Source: Gammaproteobacteria bacterium (lineage in GTDB: Bacteria; Pseudomonadota; Gammaproteobacteria; Pseudomonadales; Oceanobacteraceae). Taken from it: a stretch of 64,000 bases of DNA. Position numbers and translations under genes: made by a program. Within the stretch, counting starts at the first letter, position 1, and every line of letters starts with the position of its first letter. Shown one piece after another: positions 63,581 to 64,000 of this stretch. The stretch covers positions 26,392 through 90,391 of the forward strand of contig JABXIK010000024.1 in the NCBI GenBank assembly GCA_013373125.1, read 5' to 3'. The notes under the pieces were generated by a model, which was not told the origin of the DNA, made no database searches, and saw nothing but the letters and a program-made list of their open reading frames with translations.

Positions 63581-64000
63581 TTACTTACGACGTCGAGCGA
63601 ACATTAAGCCTAATAGGCTTAGCCATAGATAGCTGAACGCACCGGAACCGGATGATTTATTCTCACTATAAATGCCGTTAGTATCGGTTAGTGTGACAGT
63701 AAATTTGGCTTCAGTCTCACCATAGCCATCGTTAGCTGTAACTGTAATGTCATAGGTTTGTGACGCATTGAAGGTAGCTTTTGAAATACTGCCGCTTATG
63801 GTGTTTAAGCTTTCATCAAACGTGATACCTGCAGGTAATCCTGAAACCGAATACGTCAGGCTGTCGCCATCCGCATCTGTCGCTAAATCCACATCCACAC
63901 TTAGTTCATCACTGACGTCTAATGTCACATTAGTTAAGCCATTGAATACAGGTAAGCTGTTGCCAATTTCAACCGCACCAAGATCGATTTGACCGCGCAT
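63581..64000 (-). CDS. C-terminus of a surface protein with Ig-like domain
   Basis: The last 139 codons of a gene whose 5' part lies beyond the window; the ATG at 64000 is probably internal. The visible part starts with RGQIDLGAVEI, which resembles the end of right-handed beta-helix (Pmp-like) domains. A putative Ig domain of about 95 residues follows (DADGDSLTYSVSGLPAGITF, YDITVTANDGYGE). The end, SSGSGAFSYLWLSLLGLMFA plus RRRK, is a GlyGly-CTERM-like sorting tail: a Gly/Ser motif, a membrane helix and a basic cluster. Such tails are processed by rhombosortase during export through type II secretion. Confidence 0.8.
   Translation of the reverse strand: MRGQIDLGAVEIGNSLPVFNGLTNVTLDVSDELSVDVDLATDADGDSLTYSVSGLPAGITFDESLNTISGSISKATFNASQTYDITVTANDGYGETEAKFTVTLTDTNGIYSENKSSGSGAFSYLWLSLLGLMFARRRK

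Overview
The window looks like chromosome from a marine, polar-flagellated gammaproteobacterium of the Oceanospirillales/Pseudomonadales kind. This is inferred from gene content only: a Pseudomonas-like order flgM-flgN / flgA / cheV-cheR-flgBCDE-flgFGHI-flgJKL, sigma54- and sigma28-type promoters, malate:quinone oxidoreductase, a three-gene pnt transhydrogenase and a Fur-type iron locus. I see no transposase, integrase, rRNA or CRISPR array. One intact tRNA is present.

1-23 kb, mixed housekeeping. At the left edge are a lipoprotein cut by the window border and a small unknown gene. A Fur-regulated locus follows: a siderophore receptor divergent from a PepSY membrane protein and a small partner. 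Next come a puuB-puuR-puuA-type polyamine/amine cluster on the minus strand, then mqo and pntAA-pntAB-pntB. After an orphan periplasmic binding protein there is an SOS module: a SRAP gene (yedK) and umuDC diverge from one LexA box, and UmuD has Cys at the catalytic Ser position. A tRNA-Arg(CCT) gene follows, with decayed partial copies of itself just downstream. Then comes an arsenosugar-type cassette (ArsS-like radical SAM enzyme plus two glycosyltransferases). The minus-strand flgM-flgN-ycgR group has a clear sigma28 promoter. flgA is divergent from cheV-cheR.

23.7-39 kb, rod, hook and junction genes: flgBCDE, flgFGHI plus a small helical protein, and flgJKL. Each block has its own GG-N10-GC sigma54-type promoter. 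A decayed copy of the flgC 3' end lies between flgC and flgD. FlgE (1236 aa) and FlgK (991 aa) are far longer than their usual homologues.

39-52.5 kb, flagellin glycosylation island. All six pseudaminic acid steps are present (pseB, pseC, pseF, a pseG-GNAT fusion that supplies the PseH step, pseI), with a Pse-associated methylase. A hisH-hisF-pseA block points to an acetamidino derivative. Three poorly understood genes follow (Rossmann plus beta-propeller, methyltransferase with a Trm112-like tail, CysC-like kinase). A Maf-type flagellin glycosyltransferase is on the opposite strand. Candidate sigma54 promoters in front of pseB and maf would tie the island to flagellar assembly.

52.6-60.4 kb, filament genes: fliC (1012 aa), flaG and fliD (1317 aa), with sigma28 promoters before fliC and fliD. 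A small beta-type module seems to be repeated in FlgE, FlgK and FliD, and FliC carries its own internal duplication. The enlarged, probably glycosylated axial proteins and the unassigned tailoring genes are the most unusual part of the window.

60.4-64 kb: a DUF885 metallopeptidase, a second orphan binding protein, a small membrane protein, and a surface protein cut by the right edge that ends in a GlyGly-CTERM-like tail.
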